Assembly: GCA_903913355.1 (NCBI GenBank)
Contig: CAIWKU010000487.1
Location: 1 to 9,101 of the forward strand
Reading direction: 5' to 3'
Origin: an uncultured Bacteroidota bacterium
Lineage (GTDB): Bacteria; Bacteroidota; Bacteroidia; Chitinophagales; Chitinophagaceae
DNA length: 9,101 nt
Within the stretch, counting starts at the first letter, position 1, and each line of letters begins with the position of its first letter. Made by a program: the position numbers and the translations under genes. Shown here piece after piece: positions 6,220 through 9,101 of the stretch. The notes below the pieces were generated by a model. That model saw only the letters and a list, made by a program, of their open reading frames with translations, was not told where the DNA came from and ran no database searches.

Positions 6220-6420
6220 ATGCCAAAGGTAAAAACAAACTCCAGCGCCAAGAAGCGCTTTAAGGTGACCGGTACAGGAGAGATCACCTTCCAGAAAGCT
6301 TTCAAACGTCACATTCTGACCAAGAAATCAAAAAAACGTAAAAGAGCTTTAAACAAAAAAGGTTTAATCGGCTCAACCAACAAAGATTTTGTGTTGCGTC
6401 TGTTAAGATTAAAAGGGTAA
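6220..6420 (+). CDS. rpmI: 50S ribosomal protein L35
   Basis: This small basic protein of the large subunit has 66 residues, the usual length for L35. It begins MPKVKTNSSAKKRFKVTGTG, the canonical opening, and continues with the Lys/Arg-rich KKSKKRKRALNKKG stretch (35-48) that contacts 23S rRNA. The ATG at 6220 is chosen over an in-frame GTG at 6175: the extra 15 residues of the longer reading do not belong to the family and would be encoded by the structured leader. It precedes rplT by 76 bases, the standard rpmI-rplT pairing. In E. coli and Bacillus, L20 represses this gene pair by binding the leader RNA; whether that happens here is unknown, but the leader is clearly structured. Confidence 0.97.
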   Translation: MPKVKTNSSAKKRFKVTGTGEITFQKAFKRHILTKKSKKRKRALNKKGLIGSTNKDFVLRLLRLKG

Positions 6421-6456
6421 TTAGCACCCGGATCGATCAATCAATTAAAAACATCC

Positions 6457-6481
6457 GTTAGCAAACAGCTGTACCGCTAAC
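6457..6481 (+). promoter_or_regulatory. Stem-loop in the rpmI-rplT spacer
   Basis: GTTAGC (6457-6462) and GCTAAC (6476-6481) are perfect inverted repeats around a 13-base loop that itself holds the palindrome CAGCTG. The stem ends 15 bases before the rplT ATG. It might affect rplT translation or coupling with rpmI. There is no U-tract, so it is not a terminator. Confidence 0.4.
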
Positions 6482-6496
6482 CAAAAAAATTATAGT

Positions 6497-6841
6497 ATGC
6501 CACGTTCAAAAAATGCAGTAGCCTCTAGAGCCAGGAGAAAAAGAATCCTGAAACAAGCCAAAGGCTTTTATGGTAAACGTAAAAACGTTTATACCGTAGC
6601 CAAAAATATTGTTGAAAAAGGTATGACTTACAGTTATGTAGGTCGTAAACTGAAAAAACGCGAATACCGCCAATTATGGATCGCACGTATTAACGCTGCT
6701 GTTAGAGCAGAGGGAATGACCTACAGCCAGTTTATCAATAAACTGAGCACCAAAGGAATTGACCTGAATCGTAAAGTACTGGCTGATCTGGCTATGAACG
6801 AACCTGCCAGCTTCAAAGCTTTGGTAGATTCTGTAAAATAG
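6497..6841 (+). CDS. rplT: 50S ribosomal protein L20
   Basis: L20 binds 23S rRNA and is needed early in 50S assembly; in several bacteria it also represses its own operon. The 114-residue length is normal. The start MPRSKNAVASRARRKRILKQ is typical, followed by KGFYGKRKNVYTVAK (22-36), the long basic helical N-terminal extension. The globular C-terminal domain begins near 60 with LWIARINAAVRAEGMTYSQF (60-79), a strongly conserved stretch, and runs to FKALVDSVK at the end. It is the last gene of the thrS-infC-rpmI-rplT cluster and is followed after 20 bases by an intrinsic terminator. No Shine-Dalgarno is seen; the leader just before the ATG is A-rich. Confidence 0.98.
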   Translation: MPRSKNAVASRARRKRILKQAKGFYGKRKNVYTVAKNIVEKGMTYSYVGRKLKKREYRQLWIARINAAVRAEGMTYSQFINKLSTKGIDLNRKVLADLAMNEPASFKALVDSVK

Positions 6842-6861
6842 ATTTCAGAAAAAAAAGATTG

Positions 6862-6895
6862 AAACCGGAGGTGATTTTCGCCTCCGGTTTTTTTT
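6862..6895 (+). terminator. Intrinsic terminator of the translation cluster
   Basis: AAACCGGAGG (6862-6871) and CCTCCGGTTT (6881-6890) form a perfect 10-base-pair GC-rich stem around a 9-base loop, and the right arm runs into an unbroken series of eight T (6888-6895). It lies 20 bases after the rplT stop and separates the cluster from the decarboxylase gene. Confidence 0.95.
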
Positions 6896-6918
6896 ATTCC
6901 GGGAACTCAACAATGCTT

Positions 6919-6926
6919 TATTTTTG
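6919..6926 (+). promoter_or_regulatory. Candidate -7 box for the decarboxylase gene
   Basis: TATTTTTG matches TAnnTTTG. It lies 23 bases after the terminator and 51 bases before the ATG at 6978, implying a leader of about 45 bases. No clear -33 TTTG is present. Its place between a terminator and a start codon supports use as a promoter. Confidence 0.5.
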
Positions 6927-6977
6927 TGCTTCAAAAAAAAAGGTACTACGTTCACAATTTAATAAGCAACCCATATA

Positions 6978-8405
6978 ATGAACAATAGCTACACCTCTCT
7001 GGTGAACCAGACTTTCCATTTTCCACAAGAAGGCTTTGACCAGAACGATGAAGGATATCTCGAATTCAACGGTCTCGATCTCAAATCACTGATAGATAAA
7101 TATGGTACGCCAATGAAGCTTACCTATTTACCGAAAATCGGGATGCAGATCAATAAAGCCAAAACCATGTTTGCCAATGCTTTTAAAAAGCATAAATATG
7201 AGGGCGAATATTTTTATTGCTATTGTACCAAGAGCTCTCACTTTTCATTTATTGTAGAGGAAGCCTTAAAACACAATGTACATCTTGAAACTTCTTTCGC
7301 GTATGATATTGAGATCGTGAACAGACTTTACCAAAGAAGAAAAATCAATAAAGAAACCTATATCATTTGTAATGGGTATAAACAAAAGAATTACACTTCC
7401 CGTATTGCGAAACTGATCAATACCGGGTTTAAAAATGTGATACCCATACTCGATAATAAAGAAGAATTGCTGGCCTATAAAAAAAGTGTAAAACAACCTT
7501 TTCGTTTGGGTATACGGGTAGCTGCAGAAGAAGAACCGAATTTTCCTTTTTATACTTCCCGTCTCGGTATCCGCGCTAAAGATATTTTAGAATTTTATGT
7601 AGATGAGATTGAAGGATACGAAGAAAAATTCCAGTTGAAAATGCTGCATATCTTCCTGAATAAAGGGATCAAGGATGATATTTATTATTGGTCTGAATTA
7701 AACAAGATCATTAACCTCTATTGTCAGTTAAAAAAGATTTGTCCAGAATTGGATAGCATCAATATCGGTGGCGGTTTCCCGATAAAACATTCTTTGGGTT
7801 TTGAATACGATTATCAGTTCATGATTAATGAGATTGTGAGCAATATCAAAAAAGCCTGTAAGAAAGCCAAAGTGCCTATGCCGAATATCTATACCGAGTT
7901 CGGCAGCTTTACGGTAGGAGAGAGTATGGCACATATTTATAGCGTAATTGGTCAGAAAATCCAGAATGATCGTGAGTGTTGGTATATGATCGATTCATCT
8001 TTTATCACCACTTTACCAGATACCTGGGGTATTGGCGAGAAATTTCTGATGCTGCCGGTTAATAAATGGGATAATGAATACCATCGAGTCGTTTTGGGTG
8101 GTATCACCTGTGATAGCCATGATTATTACGATTCTGAAGAACATATCAATGAAGTGTTTCTGCCCAAGCTGACTTCTCCTGATGCAAAAGAACAAATCGC
8201 TAACAAAGAGCCGCTCTATGTGGGCTTTTTCCATACGGGTGCCTACCAGGATCAGATCAGTGGATACGGTGGTATCAAACATTGCCTGATTCCTTCTCCT
8301 AAACATGTAATCGTGGAAATGGATAAAAATGGTAAGCTGGTGGATTGGGTATATGCGAAAGAACAGACTGCGCAGAGCATGTTGAAGATATTGGGGTATA
8401 TGTAG
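6978..8405 (+). CDS. PLP-dependent decarboxylase, arginine-decarboxylase type
   Basis: A fold-type III PLP enzyme (Orn/DAP/Arg decarboxylase 2 family) of 475 residues, probably cytoplasmic. The barrel domain carries Lys85 in YCYCTKSSH as the likely Schiff-base lysine, SRLGIR (194-199), the glycine-rich phosphate loop GGGFP (264-268) and Glu307 in TEFGSF, in the place of the family's EPG motif. The C-terminal sheet domain has Cys378-Asp379 (GGITCDS), matching the catalytic Cys-Asp pair of ornithine decarboxylase, and Tyr423 in TGAYQ. The sequence matches the short proteins annotated as arginine decarboxylase in Bacteroidota, which would make agmatine for polyamine synthesis. It is clearly shorter than the classic SpeA enzyme of about 630-660 residues, so the substrate is inferred; carboxynorspermidine or another amino-acid decarboxylase is possible. 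The extra N-terminal region (1-35) is typical of the short form. All catalytic residues seem present. The next gene starts 50 bases on and may be co-transcribed. Confidence 0.85.
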   Translation: MNNSYTSLVNQTFHFPQEGFDQNDEGYLEFNGLDLKSLIDKYGTPMKLTYLPKIGMQINKAKTMFANAFKKHKYEGEYFYCYCTKSSHFSFIVEEALKHNVHLETSFAYDIEIVNRLYQRRKINKETYIICNGYKQKNYTSRIAKLINTGFKNVIPILDNKEELLAYKKSVKQPFRLGIRVAAEEEPNFPFYTSRLGIRAKDILEFYVDEIEGYEEKFQLKMLHIFLNKGIKDDIYYWSELNKIINLYCQLKKICPELDSINIGGGFPIKHSLGFEYDYQFMINEIVSNIKKACKKAKVPMPNIYTEFGSFTVGESMAHIYSVIGQKIQNDRECWYMIDSSFITTLPDTWGIGEKFLMLPVNKWDNEYHRVVLGGITCDSHDYYDSEEHINEVFLPKLTSPDAKEQIANKEPLYVGFFHTGAYQDQISGYGGIKHCLIPSPKHVIVEMDKNGKLVDWVYAKEQTAQSMLKILGYM

Positions 8406-8413
8406 AATAGGTG

Positions 8414-8440
8414 GTTTGGAGTTTGGGGTTTGGGGTTGGT
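8414..8440 (+). repeat. G/T-rich heptamer tandem repeat
   Basis: Three adjacent 7-base units, GTTTGGA, GTTTGGG and GTTTGGG (8414-8434), are followed by a shortened GTTGG. The strand has four runs of two or more G (8418-8419, 8425-8428, 8432-8435, 8438-8439) with loops of two to five bases, so a two-layer G-quadruplex is possible. It fills the spacer between the decarboxylase stop and the next gene, 16 bases before that gene's ATG. Confidence 0.65.
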
Positions 8441-8455
8441 TTCAAAAATCAATTT

Positions 8456-8923
8456 ATGAAGAGAATAATTTTCATTGCATTATTGCTTTCTGGGTTTGCA
8501 GTTGGTGCTTTTGCTCAGTCTTCTGTGGATTCGGTCAAGAAGGTGATCAATACTTTATTTACGGCTATGAAAACCAGTGATGGGGTTTTATTGGCTACCT
8601 GTTTTTCGGATAGCGCGATTATGCAAACCATTGCAAAAGACAGAACCGGAGGCGCATTGATCAGGAATGAAATTGTGGGTGATTTTATTAAGCAGGTAGC
8701 AGGTTTACCCAAGGGAGCTGCCGATGAGCGTATTAAATATGATGTTGTAAAAGTGGATGGGCCGCTGGCCATTGTTTGGACACCCTATCAATTTTATTAT
8801 AATGGCCAATTCAGTCATTGCGGGGCCAATTCTTTCCAATTAGTCAGATTGAATGGGTCATGGAAGATCCAATACCTGATAGATACCCGGAGGAAAGAGG
8901 GATGTCTGGAAAAGAAGCAGTAA
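8456..8923 (+). CDS. Secreted NTF2-like (SnoaL/DUF4440-type) protein
   Basis: This 155-residue protein has a Sec signal peptide (1-20, cleavage likely at AFA|QS), so it should be periplasmic or secreted. The mature part, about 135 residues, has the length and pattern of a cone-shaped NTF2-like domain: an N-terminal helix VDSVKKVINTLFTAMKTSD (24-42), a CFSDSAIM turn, a second helix (about 69-83), then strands such as IKYDVVKVDGPLAIVWTPYQ (93-112) and NSFQLVRLNGSWKIQYLIDT (125-144). Members often bind small ligands or act as simple enzymes; the role here is unknown. His121, Cys122 and Cys150 are noticeable but unassigned. The ATG at 8456 is preferred to an in-frame GTG at 8411 because it places the signal peptide at the N-terminus and the longer version would be encoded by the heptamer repeat. 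No promoter of the usual type is seen, so co-transcription with the decarboxylase is likely. Confidence 0.85.
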   Translation: MKRIIFIALLLSGFAVGAFAQSSVDSVKKVINTLFTAMKTSDGVLLATCFSDSAIMQTIAKDRTGGALIRNEIVGDFIKQVAGLPKGAADERIKYDVVKVDGPLAIVWTPYQFYYNGQFSHCGANSFQLVRLNGSWKIQYLIDTRRKEGCLEKKQ

Positions 8924-9101
8924 TCATTTCTGACTGATCACCCAAGAAGGGTAGCCCCAGCGGGGCAAAGGGATTTTAGGCGAGGGGCGGAGTTACAGGG
9001 CGGTTCCTCTGATGAGGCGTTAAAACCAAGCACATTCCTATTTATATCGATACGATGTTCCTGATGGAAACGATTTGTGGATTTAAACTTCGAAGATAAT
9101 A
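8924..9101. other. Noncoding tail with several short hairpins, possible dispersed repeat
   Basis: No plausible gene is seen here. The left part (8939-9003) is GC-rich with ACCC/GGGT (8940-8952) and GCCCC-AGC-GGGGC (8954-8966). The right part holds CCTC-TGAT-GAGG (9006-9017), the palindrome TATCGATA (9045-9052) and TTCC-TGAT-GGAA (9058-9069). The last two hairpins share the GTTCC start and the TGAT loop. This looks like the short-hairpin intergenic repeats common in some Bacteroidota genomes, but that likeness is from memory. The first hairpins could also help end transcription of the upstream gene, although no T-run follows directly. Confidence 0.4.

Noticed and set aside
8411..8455. In-frame GTG extension of the NTF2-like protein by 15 residues
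   Set aside because: It would put residues encoded by the heptamer repeat ahead of a signal peptide that is complete from the ATG at 8456.
1..9101. Mobile element, CRISPR array, tRNA/rRNA gene, defence or toxin system
   Set aside because: No transposase, integrase, regularly spaced repeats, cloverleaf RNA or toxin-antitoxin-like gene pair was found on either strand; the genes are mostly housekeeping and envelope genes.

Overview
The window looks like a chromosomal segment of a Bacteroidota bacterium, most likely of the Chitinophagaceae/Sphingobacteriia type. The reasons are: promoter -7 boxes of the TAnnTTTG type before most transcription units; almost no Shine-Dalgarno sequences, with A/T-rich leaders instead; a DUF3347-type lipoprotein; a short arginine-decarboxylase-type enzyme of the form seen in this phylum; and a secreted protein whose C-terminal module I associate with this phylum. 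Base composition is moderate to AT-rich and even along the genes. The taxon is an inference from these features, not from a database match.

Layout. (1) 1-1367, minus strand: an ABC-F ATPase whose 3' end is cut by the left edge of the window. (2) 1368-1452: a compact divergent promoter region. (3) 1453-2034, plus: a DUF3347-type lipoprotein with a possible metal site. (4) 2100-3275, minus: a secreted two-module protein with a Pro/Lys/Thr-rich linker, convergent with the lipoprotein gene. (5) 3276-3417: a second divergent promoter region. (6) 3418-6841, plus: the conserved translation cluster thrS-infC-rpmI-rplT (threonyl-tRNA synthetase, initiation factor IF-3, ribosomal proteins L35 and L20), closed by a clear intrinsic terminator at 6862-6895. 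(7) 6978-8405, plus: a fold-type III PLP decarboxylase of arginine-decarboxylase type, with its own promoter. (8) 8456-8923, plus: a small secreted NTF2-like protein, separated from the decarboxylase by a G/T-rich heptamer repeat. (9) 8924-9101: a noncoding tail with several short hairpins that may belong to a dispersed intergenic repeat.

How the parts relate. The central cluster is translation machinery in the same order as in Escherichia coli, and all its spacers carry inverted repeats. The most elaborate is the 183-base infC-rpmI spacer. It holds a hairpin of about 19 base pairs, a 12-base direct repeat, a candidate promoter, a GC-rich imperfect tandem repeat, and a small hairpin ending six bases before the rpmI start. 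This is the best candidate here for undescribed regulation, for example L20-type autoregulation in this phylum. The ABC-F protein acts at the ribosome but is on the other strand and is not part of that operon. The remaining genes are envelope or periplasmic proteins and a polyamine-type enzyme, with no clear shared pathway. I found no mobile element, CRISPR array, tRNA, rRNA, defence system or biosynthetic cluster. The protein-coding content is ordinary; the unusual material is in the spacers.
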